Shown in pieces: positions 25,201 through 38,000 of a stretch of 64,000 nucleotides of DNA. The notes beneath the pieces are model-generated. The model was not told the DNA's origin and made no database searches. It worked only from the letters and a program-made list of their open reading frames with translations. Location: the NCBI GenBank assembly GCA_029817715.1, contig JARUPY010000085.1, forward strand, positions 3,348,001 to 3,412,000, read 5' to 3'. Within the stretch, counting starts at the first letter, position 1, and every line of letters starts with the position of its first letter. Position numbers and translations under genes: made by a program. Origin of the DNA: Melastoma dodecandrum (lineage: Eukaryota > Streptophyta > Magnoliopsida > Myrtales > Melastomataceae).

Positions 25201-26484
25201 GTAGAGCAGCAGAGGCTCCATCGCAGAGTATTTCTGGAAAATATTGATCAAGAAAACCAGGCCCTCATGGTAATTGTTCGGGGCAGTATTAAACATAAAG
25301 AAGATTGATAAATATCATCCTGTTTTTCTGTTGAGGAATCTGAATACTGAAGTGCCTCTTATTTGGATTTTTGGCAGGTTTTGATATCTTGCTTTGTCAA
25401 GACCTCACATTTTGAAGAATACCTTTGTGTCAAGGTGAGAGATTACTCACGTCTGGAGATTGCTTTTCTTATTCCACCTGTCTTATTTATACCATTCAAC
25501 TAACAGTTAGCCACTAGCCTGGTCCTTTAGTTATATAGGAGTCACCTTCACCGATTTGATATTTTCAGGTTTTTTAATAGTTTTTACCATCCTTTTCAAA
25601 TAAAGATAAATTAGAACTTTTGCATGCTTGAAAGGGAAGCTATTGAAATTAGTTTTATGCTTGTCTCACTCTTGGCTGTTAACCTCACAAAACACACATT
25701 ATGGAAACAGGAAGCTATACTCTTGGATCTTCTGAGGGTTGTGAGCCACCATCGTGCTCGTCTTGCGACACCCATTCGCACTGTGCAAAAGATATACAGC
25801 GAAGCTGATATGGAAAATGTTCCATTTGCGGATACAATTTTCAACCGGACTGGTGCAGCTGCTAATCGTCCCTTGCTGCTGATAGAGCCCTCTTCCTATA
25901 AGGTCAATAATAATGAAGACAAAAGCAAAGGTTCGCCAAAGGCTACTCGCACGACAAATGACGAGAAAGATACCAACCCGGACTCGGACTTGGATAGAGA
26001 CGATAAGGTTAATGAAGGCGCCCCTCGCCCTTCTATCTTGTCTTTCCCTTGAATAAGATTGCCTTCTGAAAGTCATAACATTGGTTGTGGTTCTGGTGAC
26101 TCGATGCAGGTAAACGCTGATGCCCTGGCTCTGTCCAAGGAGAAGATAGGGGCCTCCCAAAAGGATGCGTCGAAAGAAGGAAATCCCACAGAAGTCTTTG
26201 AAGAAAATACGGTAGCCTCTTCAGAAAGTCTTGGAAAAGGGGATAATCCCCAGGCCAATCCTCAGATAAAGCCAGAGAGGGAGAGGCCTGTGGTGCCAAA
26301 GTCGACTGATAGGTCCCCTCTAGAAGAAAACATCGTTCTCGGTGTTGCATTGGATGGATCAAAGCGTACTCTTCCAATAGAGGAAGAGATGGCAGTGCCA
26401 AATAGTCCAAAAGAACCGAAAGAATTGGCTGCCCAGACGAATGGTAAGGAGAAGAAAGATGGCCAGGTTTCATCTACTTCATAA
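22212..26484 (+). CDS. MSL2: Plastid mechanosensitive channel of small conductance-like protein, MSL2/MSL3 type
   Basis: This gene encodes an MscS-family channel of the plastid inner envelope that relieves hypo-osmotic stress and affects plastid size and division. Fourteen exons join in frame: 22212-22289, 22384-22446, 22888-23039, 23178-23301, 23386-23483, 23578-23691, 23888-23948, 24319-24468, 24601-24711, 24897-25064, 25156-25269, 25378-25434, 25711-26007 and 26110-26484 (1962 nt, 653 residues). A basic N-terminal region fits a transit peptide. Hydrophobic segments include [31 protein letters not shown] and [15 protein letters not shown]. The pore helix and beta domain follow as [53 protein letters not shown] and [20 protein letters not shown]. 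The tail is a long acidic, disordered domain, as in MSL2/3. MSL2 and MSL3 cannot be separated, and the exact start methionine is the weakest call. Confidence 0.92.
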
Positions 26485-28078
26485 CACTAACCACCCCCAC
26501 ATGGCCTGCTGAATGCCGTCGTCCCTGGATGTCCGAAATGCATGCGGCTATTTTTTTTAAGCTGTTCATGCAGTCGCGTTAATCTTCTTTTATTGTAAAT
26601 GGTGAAAATCAATGCGTACGTTCGTATCTTCATATTATGCAACATCTCCCTCTGATTTCATGTCATTGGTAGTCCGTAGATTTTGTACAATGAATCAGTC
26701 TGGTTATGTCAAATTTTCTAATGGTGGGAGGGTTCAGAACAAGTCGATTCTCCTGTTCGAACTGGATGGATGGATGGCGTACGTTTCTTGTTCAGGTGAG
26801 ATCCAACTTCCCGTGGCTCGGCCGTGTATTCTTGTTTAAACTACATATTTGAATAGCTTAGAATACCCAACTCGTTTTAAAGACCATACATTACTGAACG
26901 GAATATGCTTGATTATTGAGATATTTGACACGAGTATTTGACGAGTTTGTCAATTTATATATTTTATCCGGACAATTATTTTTTATTTTTGGTTACTACT
27001 ACGAGCAAGCAGAAAGCCATGGGCTCTAATCGGCCCTAAGTATAAATTGGGCCCAGCCCACCACTTCACCGGATTCAGTTTTTTGATTGCATTGAATATT
27101 AAAGGCAAAATATCAATTTATGGCCTCAACTTTGAGCCAACTTTCTGTTTTGTTCTTAACTTAGTTTGTTATATAATTTTGTCACCAACTTTTGTTTTTA
27201 TTTCTATTTTGGCCAATCATGAATTTCTTCTAGCGAAAGTCAAACAAGGCCTTAATATAGTCTAACATGTGTCCTATAATAGTGGAGTTTTGACATCTCA
27301 TTCATTCGTCTCATAATCCACTTTATCCGTAATAGTCGCCTCCTAATAGAACATCATCCGACATTCATTGATTTTTCATATTTTTTGAACAAATCAGCAA
27401 CCATCGTTAACTTCGGCTTCCAATTCACTTGATTTGTTCATCAAAATTTTATAATAAAAAAACAAATGAAAGGTTTTAATATTATTTCCTATTTTCTAAA
27501 ATCTTTTTTCGTTTTAGTCGATAAATGAAAATTGTCAATTAAGGCCTTGTTTGGCTTTCGCTAGAAGAAATTCATGATTGGCCAAAATAGAAATAAAAAC
27601 AAAAGTTGGTGACAAAATTATATAACAAACTAAGTTAAGGATAAAAAAGAAAATTGAGGCCATAAATTGATATTTTGCCAATATTAAACCCAATAAAACA
27701 AAGAAAAGAAAAGGCTGCCGTATACAAATTCTCTTCCTCTCCGTATTTCTTTGTTGACAACTAACTTAACTACAAAATAATCTCGTCTTTCTCTTACATC
27801 ATCTGCTCTTACAACATGCACATAATTAGCACTTCAAAAAAGAAGGATTGCAGTGGTTAACGGCTCTACTATTTTCCTTTACTGGGGTTTGGGTTAGTTT
27901 CGCTACAACTTTACTACTAAAGGGATGTCGGAGAAAAAGGTGCCTCAGATCATCATATCCTTGTACATACAACAAAAAAAGATGGAAAAAAAGGAATTAA
28001 TTACCTGGTCCTCCACCACCGCCACGCATATCCCCCCGGCTTCAACAACCGAATCCCGCACGGTGTTCGGTTTGCCTG
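26485..28078. other. Intergenic DNA with one MITE
   Basis: The MSL 3' UTR probably extends to ~26650. The rest is AT-rich and contains the inverted-repeat element described separately. No gene is visible. Confidence 0.5.
27104..27679. mobile_element. 576-bp Mutator-like MITE with perfect 9-bp target duplication
   Basis: Arms of ~150 bp (27104-~27260 and ~27535-27679) are near-identical reverse complements, starting GGCAAAATATCAATTTATGG. They are flanked on both sides by AATATTAAA (27095-27103 and 27680-27688). A 9-bp duplication is the hallmark of Mutator-type transposition. The centre is non-coding and AT-rich. A related single arm occurs at 16015-16153. Confidence 0.93.
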
Positions 28079-31000
28079 CTAACTATCTCGGGACGACGAG
28101 TAGGAAGAATTGCTCCAAGGGCCGGAAGTCCAGCCGTCCCCCAACTCGCCAAATATGTAATCATCGTAGCTGGATGAATCTTGGGTGCTGCTCGTGCTGT
28201 ACGAGCTTTCGTCGGAGTTGCTGCTAAACAGGGACGACACGTCACTGGAGGAATCATCTCTTGGGATTAACGGTCGGTGAAACCTTGAATAGTCACGGTT
28301 GGTTGAACCATTGGCATATGTAGCCGACGGATATGAGTCCCTCGGAGTTTTCGGCTGGGAACTTTTGGGAACAAGATGCTTCGAGTCATGATGTGAAGAT
28401 CTGTCTTGAATCAATCTAGGAGCTTGCGGAGAGCACCTAAACAGCATTTCCCCCTCACATCATGCAACAGGTATTGGGAAACCAAAGTTACCACCACGCT
28501 AAGAAGCACTTGGTATTTGTTACCTCGCATATAAAAGCATATAGGCACCTTCCGTCAGCACCTGTTCAAGTTCTACAGGCTTCACCTGTCCAAAAAAGGA
28601 TGGACTCCAGATAACAGTTTGAAAAACAAATGCATGGAACAACAATGCTAATAAACAAAACAGATTCGCGTACCATACTGTCATCAATCTTGAACCATTT
28701 GTCTTGACTATTTCTGACATAGCACACGTAATGGCCGGAGAATGCGGAATTCATGATGTCCAGGTGAACAATCACTCCATAAAGCCTATATGCAGCCGGC
28801 CCACTTTTCCATCCATCCATAAATGAGGCCAGGTCGATTATCTCCGAAAACCGAATCTCCTTGTTGAGCTTCCCAAACTTACCTGACTGCTTGTCAACCG
28901 AAGAGTTCAAAGAAGCTTGAAGGCTTTGCTAAATTTGTGAATCTACATCACTAGGAATAGCAAATTGATTACCTGGTATCGTTTAAATGCTATAGTAAGA
29001 ACGTTTGGGGCCTCCAGGACTGTCAACTTTTTTCTCGCCTTCTCATAGGTTTTACATCTGTTCAAAAGATCACATACGAAACCATCATCCCGTTACTACA
29101 ATTTATTAGAGCAAAAGACATACAAAAAACACATATGCATAGAATGAACAAGTTAATTACATCCAGCGTAAGACAAGTATGCAGATGCAATGCCGTGGGA
29201 CCCTGAGGTAAGCAGCCAAACCAACCTGCTGCACTGATACTTGTTCTCGCCATCGAGGGTTTCACTGCCGGTAAACCTTCTAAGAGCTTCCTCGAGGGTC
29301 CCGATATCTCCTTCGATTTCAACAGTAAGATCCATCAACCTTTCCCGCCGCTCGGTCTTTCCATTACAACGAAGGCATCTTATCTACAAAATTCAGCAAC
29401 ATCAAATATTCCAGATATGAGCAATCGCTTCACAAGGCTAATATTAGGGTAATGACCATTTAACGACCTTAGAACGCAAATATCCTCCAAATGTAAGGCC
29501 AACAAGAGTCATTTCCTCTTCATTTGATCCAGTCACGTTCTTTCTATTGGCCATGAGAAAATCAGACTGCATCCTGTCGATGACACACCTGTATGGAAGT
29601 GTCTTGTTACACAGACAAACAAGGGGGGCTGAAAGAAGAAACACACATCCCATAGGATCAAAAAGGTAAAATCCACCTTAGAAACTCATGTGCATCCTCT
29701 TCTCTCCCGTTACCAAGCTGGCTTCCGATATTTCTTAGGTGTGACACAATTCCAACGGGAGAGACAGGAGATTTTCCTTCTTTGAACTTCAAGACGAGTC
29801 TCTCAAACTCACATGTAAAGCACCAATCCCTTCGCGAACCTTGCAGGAAAACAGAAATGTTAGAGCAAAGAGTTGATGCAATTATAGCATCGAATCATAT
29901 AGTTGAGTGATGCAGACAATGTCATCAGATGGAAAACTCACAAGCTGCCGAATGGAGCCCCTGAAGAAAATACGCAGTCAATGGAGGAGTAAACGCCAGA
30001 CATTGCAACACAACATTAGCATAACAGCTGCAAAAACAGAAAATTCCTTTTGTCATGTAGAACTACACCAGGATTATCCGACCATCATCTTGTTGGATAA
30101 TCCAAAAACTACCCACATTTTTAAAGGATAACCTAAGCTCATGTCACCAACCAAACCTCAACTAACCTGTTCCCACAATTAACCAATCCACAAGGCAGCA
30201 GCACCAAACCATTCTGAGCATAGAGCTTTATAAATGAATTGTAAACCAATGCCTGAAACAAAGTAAAAGGTACTATGATTACAAAAATTCCAGGCAATGA
30301 CACAAAGGGAAGCATTGTAACGCTGGAAATTCAGATGGAACCTTGACGTTGTCTCTATTGGACATATCACTCCCAGGAACTGTCTGATGATGTTTTGCTA
30401 GGACTGAACCTTTAAATTGATCCAAAACCCTCCAAACGGATGATTTCAAACCACTTTTAACACTTGGGAGACGATCGCTTGATTTTCCTTGTTTGGGATG
30501 AGAATCCTTGTGCCTTACATTGGGGGCAGCATGGCTAGTTATGGAAGAAGTTGTATATCCCCCTTCTCTAAGCTTGGGCTTCTGAAACTCCATATTTTTC
30601 ACATCAACGACGTGAACTTTGGTAGAGAAGTTAGTTACATTAGATGCATCCATTAGCGAACAGGATGGTAGGAGGCTAGATAAGGCTTCAACATCCAATG
30701 TTCTCGATGTCAGGGACTCAAAGTCTCTTGATCTTATATTTGTAGAACCAGCACTGCCATTATTTATCTTTTTGTCTAAATTACCAGCCAAACTGGACGG
30801 TGGATTTTGGGGCTTACGCCTCTGAATGGACCCAGAAGCATCTTCAGAGAAACTAAAGGAAAACTTAGGGAGAGACTTTGAATCAGACAATGCAGAACCA
30901 CCGGCAGTGCCAGTCCTGACAATACTTGAGCAATCGCGAATTGGTCTCTTCTGCTCATTAGAATCAAGACTGGGACCCCAGAAACTTGACGACAAGTTAG

Positions 31001-32364
31001 CAGAATTGTCCAGGCGATTCCTGTGTAAACTTGATTGATGGTTTAGACTACTTCCGACACATCCTTCATTAACATCCTTGCTGTCACCTAATTTCCCTGA
31101 ATCTTTAAAACTTTCTACTGCATCAACCAAAACGGAAAACTTAGGAGAACATCTTGCATCCTTGTCCACAATTCCTGCAGAACAAATAGGTTGAGATCCT
31201 TCATTGGTAACCTCAGCTGATAAAGGCACGTACGACTTCCCAGAATCATCAGAGCCAAAGCTTTCACATGCTGATAATTCATCAGATGATTCACTGCTCT
31301 TGACAGACGAGGAAAATCCCGAGAACGGGGAGCTTGCTGGAGACTCGATCATCTTTTTCTCCTCATCAACAAATACACCCATAGAACTGAGTTCCCTCGA
31401 TCCACCTTGATTCGTCAAATGTTTCATTGATTTGTCACAAGGATTCCCTGACGGATTCTCAATTATTCGGCCTGAACAGACATTTAGATCCGACATTAAG
31501 GTGTTACCATGGAATTCGCCTCTTCCTTCAGGAGGATGACATTCCTCTCTGTGACCTTGTCGCCAATGTAAAATCTGACATTTTCCAGAGCTACAAAAAT
31601 AGAATCCACATTAATAATAGGATTGGAATATAAAAATCATGAATATGCCAAATACAAAATTGTTACTTCATGCCCGTCTGCGTGCTTGCTAGCACATATA
31701 TAGTAGATTTTCTATTTACAGTTTTATAATATTACGCATATTTTACCTAGCCGTTCAATTTCCTATCGGTTATTCCCTTTCTGCTGCAAGAAGGTAAATC
31801 ACCACCATTATTTTCGTTTCACGCTACAACTAGAAACAACTCCACACCATTTTTTCAACCCCTATTGAACTGGCAAACAAAGAAAAACACCATGAGAAAA
31901 ATCTTTTCTTCCTACCACTACTTAAAGCAATTTGTTAGCTCTATCACGGCGTGTGGTCATTCTAGGGGTTGTCCAATACAGTAGCACAAGACCATGACAG
32001 AAACCACAATTGAAAACCATTACCAGTATCTCACGGCCTTACACCTGGAGCACCGAGTAGTGGTGGGACTATAGCAAACGGCACAACAATAGTAACCCGC
32101 ACCCGATCCCAATTCCGGGCCAGACCCTACTACAGCGTGCTCAGTAGCACCGCTCCACCAGTCCCGCAATGCCTCGATCTCGGCCCTAGCGGCCTCCTCG
32201 GAAGCCAGCTCGAGAAGCCGACGAACCTCCTCGTTCCTGGCGACGGAGAACTCCCATCTCCGGCGAAGGAAGAGGAAGAACAAGGGGATGGCGAGTGACG
32301 AGAGGACGAGGGACAATAACACCGCCTCGGGGCTCGAGAAGCCAAGATCCCGGGGAAAGAGCAT
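28079..32364 (-). CDS. UBP16: Ubiquitin C-terminal hydrolase with MYND zinc finger, UBP16 type
   Basis: This is a USP-family cysteine protease that removes ubiquitin from proteins; UBP16 relatives act in salt tolerance and stabilise specific targets. Exons in transcript order: 32364-32024, 31590-30342, 30252-30167, 30027-29942, 29839-29677, 29588-29468, 29383-29226, 29057-28973, 28886-28674, 28585-28524 and 28436-28079 (2922 nt, 973 residues). The N-terminus has one membrane helix (residues ~13-33). A MYND finger follows ([22 protein letters not shown] then [17 protein letters not shown]). A long Ser-rich linker comes next, then the catalytic domain: Cys box [19 protein letters not shown], Gln/Asp region [13 protein letters not shown], zinc-binding [14 protein letters not shown]...[10 protein letters not shown], and His box [22 protein letters not shown]. 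The tail is Ser/Tyr-rich. Catalytic Cys and His are present, so the enzyme should be active. The codon before the catalytic cysteine is split by an intron. Confidence 0.96.
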
Positions 32365-33423
32365 CTATCCTCTTGAGAAAACACATGAGAGGGGGGATCG
32401 GGTGGTGGGTATCACCGAAAAATGCATGAGGCTTTCCGAATTGGGGGTCGAAATTAGGGTTTGTGGGGGAAGAGGGGAAGGGGAGGGAATCGGAAGGTTG
32501 GAGGAAAGGAAGGATTTTGGGAGTTGGGTTGGGGAATCGGAGGTGGGAATCGAAGTGGGGTAGGCACGGAACTGAAATTGGAGATCAAAATTAATGGTAC
32601 ATTTCAGATCGATCGGGTCGAATAGCCAGCGACAATACGAGTGTTCAACAGGGAAAGGGAAAGAGGTACAGGAAGACTTCTTACATCCTCTTCTTTCCTT
32701 TCCTTTCCTTTTTTATATCCTCTGATTTTTTATGAGGCAAAACACTTCCCTTTCTGAAGATGGATTCATATTCATGGTGGTGGTGATGATAATTTGGGAT
32801 AATCATAGCGAAATTATTTTGGTATAAGTTTATAGTCAGAGTTTAGATTGCTAGATGATTGATTTTCAGGTATGCAGGGAATAACTTGAAACTCGGGGAA
32901 TTCCATCATTCTGTCATGATTTTACTTCATCATTATTTATCTGTTATCGAATGTAAATTCCAAAAAATTAAATATAGAAAATGTCATCGATTTATTTATC
33001 CACCATTTACTTCACCTTACCCTTTACCCTTTGGACTTTACTTGTGAGAGCCCTTTCCCTCTGCATGAAGAAAAATAAACCGAGGGAACCACAGATTTTC
33101 TCCTACATCGTTGTATATTTGTCAAATCCCACTTGACTAAAGCGAAACAAGTGTTACTGAACTGATCTCCCCTTGGAACAGTAAATAAAATAGTAATAAT
33201 ACATGCCTACCACTGATAGGTTTGATCGTGTGAAAATGATTACAGAAAGGAAGGGCACCATGCATGCAATGCAAATAAAACTATTTGCATGCATGAGCTC
33301 TTTGAATTTGGAAAATATAAAGCGCTTCCTACATTACATGACAACTATACAGAGACAAAATTTGGCAACATAATGCCAAAAAGAAGCATTATATTTACAT
33401 GGTGGTGAGGAGGATTTCAGAGC
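32365..33423. other. UBP16 promoter and intergenic DNA
   Basis: The first ~250 bp are purine-rich on the plus strand and look like the UBP16 5' leader. The rest is AT-rich, with a TTCCTTTCCTTTCCTTTCC stretch near 32695 and the 3' flank of the DUF7870 gene. No gene is visible. Confidence 0.45.
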
Positions 33424-34227
33424 TCAACCCCACCATTGATGAACGGCGACACCTTCGTCCCTTAATTTGCCATATAGAGCCAGGCATTCCCAGTAGGCCT
33501 TCATCTTCTTCTTAGTCCTGCACTCCAAGAACAACTCATCCACAAGCCTTATGGCTCTGCTCATCACCATCTCTTCCACAGCCTCTGCCTCTGCCTTCAT
33601 CACCACGAACTCCTCCTCCCTCACGCTCTCCTTCACCCACTCCGACACCCCCATTCCCACCCTTCCCCCATCAGCCTCTTCCTCTGATATCTGGATCTCG
33701 TATGTAACGAAATGGAGGTTCCTTGTGGGGTAAGTCCTGGCTAACCACCCTTCCCCATTGCTCCCCGGTAGCCCCACGTCGATGAATACTCGCCTCGGGT
33801 AGCTCTTAAGGGTATCGTCGCCCATCAGATCGGATAAGTTCTTTATCCTCCTCTGATAGGTCCTGGACCTCTCAGATGCCGCCCTCGGCGGCTCGAGCAG
33901 GACGTCTTCTAATTGGTTCAGCGCCTCCATTTTCTCCTGATCACGTGGAGAAAGTCCGAGGAGCCGTCTTCGGACCAATGATCGATCCTGCCCACTTTCA
34001 GTGTTTGCTCTTCTCGAGGAGCCATCAAACCCAACTCGAGTCCCCGTCCGATAAATCGCCAAATTCAGACGAGAGGACGATTCAATGACCAAGCCAATGA
34101 CTAGTAACGCCATAAGCACCGCCAAAACCTTTGAAACCCTAAGCTGCCTGAACGCATATTCGCTGACAACCCTTTTCCGGCACCCAGCACAGAACTCGAT
34201 GTACCGCGGAAGCATCTCCATGACCAT
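33424..34227 (-). CDS. Single-exon membrane-anchored protein, DUF7870-type (methyltransferase-like plant family)
   Basis: This intronless gene encodes 267 residues. A basic, Cys-containing N-terminus (CAGCRKR) precedes one membrane helix at ~33-49 (KVLAVLMALLVIGLVIES), suggesting a type II membrane protein of the secretory pathway. After a charged linker the conserved core begins near residue 144 with PRRVFIDVGLPGSNGEGW, ARTYPTRNLHFVTYEIQISE and a C-terminal ECLALYGKLRDEGVAVHQWWG. The FIDVG motif resembles the glycine-rich motif of SAM-dependent methyltransferases, and the family is often annotated that way. I have no evidence for activity. Two further methionines lie just after the first; the longest form is used. 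Confidence 0.8.
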   Translation of the reverse strand: MVMEMLPRYIEFCAGCRKRVVSEYAFRQLRVSKVLAVLMALLVIGLVIESSSRLNLAIYRTGTRVGFDGSSRRANTESGQDRSLVRRRLLGLSPRDQEKMEALNQLEDVLLEPPRAASERSRTYQRRIKNLSDLMGDDTLKSYPRRVFIDVGLPGSNGEGWLARTYPTRNLHFVTYEIQISEEEADGGRVGMGVSEWVKESVREEEFVVMKAEAEAVEEMVMSRAIRLVDELFLECRTKKKMKAYWECLALYGKLRDEGVAVHQWWG

Positions 34228-35041
34228 CGTCGTCTTTCAAACGCTTTCTTCCCGTAAAATCTTCAACCGGACAGGACAAACCTGGCAGAGGGAAAATTTA
34301 AACCCAGGAGAGGGATACGAGTAGGATGCAATTTACCAAGATCTGAAGGTGAGGAAAAGGAAAACCGGTGTTGTGGGGATATGGCGAATACCGGCGTGCT
34401 CTTATTAATATATGACAGGATTATCCGTGTCCCTGCGGATGTCTTCTGCCTAAAAGCGTGTGTTGCGCGCGTATGCAATCTGACAGAGAATGGCTCCCGG
34501 TTGTCCCCCCTCTAACTGTCTTGATGAGAAGGGAGTTTGCTTTGCATAGGAAGAAGGTCCTATTTTTTGGGGATCGGCAACTAAGGTAGGCATAAATAGC
34601 GGGAAAAAGTACAACCCAGAACTCTCGTGATGCAACCCGGGCCTTTTTTTACAGGTAACAAAATCTTTCTTGCCCGCCCCTTTCCACAACTAGTCGTTCG
34701 GATGAGTGAAGCATTTTCGTTCTGCGAGGGATCCATTTACGGCGCTGTTTTCTGGTTAAGCAGGAAGCAAGGGGCTGCATTTGCCTAAATACCGAGCCGA
34801 GCCATTTACTACAATTTGGAATCATTATTCAGCACCCCTCTACCGTAAGCATAAATATCTGATTAGCACGACCTGTGTCGTTGTAGGCGTTGCCATTGAC
34901 ACTCAGAGAGAGGTGATGTAATAACTTAAGAACTAACGGACGACTATCTGACCGGGCTCTTTCCGCATTATGTCCCCTGCCTTCTTTGGATGTTTGGTTG
35001 GATTCACCTTTGAGGAATGACAGTCCCGGTAATACTCAATC
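34228..35041. other. Intergenic DNA between the DUF7870 gene and the RhoGAP gene
   Basis: This stretch contains the promoter and leader of the DUF7870 gene and the 3' flank of the RhoGAP gene. Short open frames lack protein features. No repeat structure is visible. Confidence 0.45.
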
Positions 35042-38000
35042 TTACACGTCCTTGTTCGACTTTCCGGGGTCCAGATTGACTTTCTTTTTGCGGCTTGCAA
35101 CGGACTGACCTCCTGATGCTTTTTCATTATCAGGTATCTGGGTTGCCAGCATGGAACTCCAAGATTTGCTTATGTTTTGGAGCTCGTTGGCAATCTGGGA
35201 CCGCCTTTCCTTTAGGAAGTTCAATCGAGAGGTCAACTTCGTCAATGCTGTAGAAGTCATGTCGGCCGCCTGATCGTCATAAAACAGTGAACTAGAGAAC
35301 ATTTCCAGAGTAGAGCAAAGATCAAGAGGTGCAGACGAAGATATGAAATAAAAAAAACAAAGTAGTTTCACTTTCAACAGCCATTAGCTGAATCAGAGAA
35401 TTGTCCCTAAGCTCACAATAAAGACTTGTAATTCTGACAACGAAGGCTTCTTGTAAAACCGAAACTGAAATGACAAATCTACCAAAGATACCTGCATCCT
35501 TGAGACTGATCTCCTTGATGACATGGGTGGAAAAGACTTTCCTGTGTGTGGTTCTGGTGCTTGTGAACTAGATGGCTTACCAGAGCGCTTCGGTTGGATG
35601 TAATTCAATGAAACAAACAAATTATTTGAATGCCTATTTGAGTTAGATGTTGATTCCTGTGGCCCCTCATAATCAGTCTGTATTCTATTGGATTCCTATA
35701 TGACCCCCAGGGAGGGAAGAAAAGCAGAGAAGTTTGAGTTAGTATACTGGGCACATTAAGAACAAGCAGAGCTAGAGTTAGTAACTATCAGGCACCAGGC
35801 ATCCCGGTGCGCAGATAGTTAATTTCACAGGAATGGGATTTACCTTTCCAGATATGGACCTTCTAGCTACGTGTGAACCGTATATGGTCTTAGAATCAGC
35901 CTCTTTATTAACCCTGTTACATGGGAATAGCAAAGATTGGTTATGAGGCGGGAATAGCAAAGATTGGTTATGAGGCTCCAAAGAGTAGCCAACAGATTTT
36001 GTGCCTTTCGAGCAACAAAGCAGAGGGCTTATATGAAGCCGAGGAAAACAATGCAGGCACAATATGCATGTAGACTGTAGATCGCCGAAAGAACTACCCA
36101 CGCTGTTTCGTGGACTTCTTCTCCCTGTTTAAATTCAATACACGAATCATGATGAGAGTTTCGGTTCTTTTCTTGTTCTTTATAGAGCTCTTTCGTGAGG
36201 CCATCGATCTTCTGCTTCAATTTGTTGACTTCTGCCTCGGTCCGAGCTAAATCCTCAAGATCTGCCTTTACCTGAAATAGACAGCATACTGATAGTTAGC
36301 ACTTCCATCCAGAAGCTCATCCATCTCGCATGAGTGATGTCCCTCACCCTTTCATCAATGTTTAATTTAGGTAATGGCCCTCGTGGTATTTTGAGCGCTG
36401 CTTCCAGGGCTTTCCGCAGCACTCTCTCCTTCCGCAGCTCCTCCTGCAGTTTTTCCACCTACAACAAATTCATATCTCACAGTTACTATTTGCCATATTC
36501 TTGAGAATACTCGCATATCCTTAAGGAGCAGACATCTTAAGTCCTGATAAAGTGCAACATGCAAGATAGAAAAAAAATGCCCAAATAACCTCATCCAAAG
36601 TCGTTATTCAAGTCAAAAATCCACAACCAACATCTCTCCAGGGCACCCTCATCACCACTCAGGAGATCCTGAACTACGTTAAAAGCATCTTATAGCATAT
36701 CACAATTATGATTATTTGCTAGGATAACTTAGACAGGATGCTCAGGTGACGTTTCCAAGTGGTTTAAGCGGGTCAGATGCTAACAAGTGCCTGCAATTAG
36801 CCTCATCATATATGAGACCAATTCTTCAATCCAGCAGATTAAAAAATCAATTTTAAATTCTTTGAAAATTTCAAAAGGACTCAATTATGCCCCAAAAACA
36901 TCACCTGTCTTTTATGATTTCTTGTTCCTTCACAGATTACCGCTCTATGTATGCTCATATTTGTCAAATTATAAAACCATGTAATATCTGCATGTGCAGT
37001 TATTGAGATTTGGAAATTTATCAAATACCAAAAGTGACCTTACATTTTGCTGTAGAGATAGTCGATGCTCACGCAATGCCTTCCTTTGTCTCTCCAAATC
37101 AGTTAAAAGAACAGCATTCTCCCTGGCCTATAAGAAGTTTACAGAAGAAATGTTATAGCAACCACTACAATAAATTCTTTTGAATGAAGCACACAACACA
37201 TACCTCTTCTGCAACTTTGTTCTGCAGGGAAACTTTAACAGCTTCTAGCCTCTCAACACTACAGTACACGATACAGTTCATGAGAGATAAGGTAACATAG
37301 TTGAAAAAAGATTGAAAGTCATTAAAGAAGTCTAGATATAATCTTATAAGATCAGACCACTGACTCAGAGGAAAAATCAGAGATTAAATTACAAGCGAAA
37401 TTTTATTTACACATCCATCGAAAAATAAGCCGAGAAGGTGGTTCCAGAGCTTTGGCCATCTTTCTTACTCAATCTCCTGTTTTTTATTTGTATTGGCTAA
37501 TGAATGCAGAAATAAGCCCAATCACGGTAGGCTTTCATAAACAGTTAACATGAAGATTATCCCACATTATCAACTTAGATTTAATAAAAAATAACATCTT
37601 GGAGTGGACAGACTTGATTGAGTTCCTTTCAAGAATGCGAAGATACACATTTGGGACTCCAAACCAAAAAGACAGGAGTGACCTGTTGACTCTTCAAAGT
37701 GAGTCACTTAAGAGGAGTAATTCATAGGAAAATCGGCAGTCATCTATCATAAATCATATAAGAAGGTAATTGATTTGTTAGGAAACAGACATTACTTACT
37801 GATCACTGCCAAAGTCAACGGACTCCGTAGAAAGGTAAATTTTTGCCTGGATACAAGAGAAAGTAAAACCCCAAATAATTAATTAATCAAATCGGTAACA
37901 AAAATTTCCTCATCACAACCAGCAAAGTTTTTTTTATGTGTTTTTTGTCTTTTCAGCAAACCAAACCCAGCAAAGAACATTTATACACGATCAGATCAAA

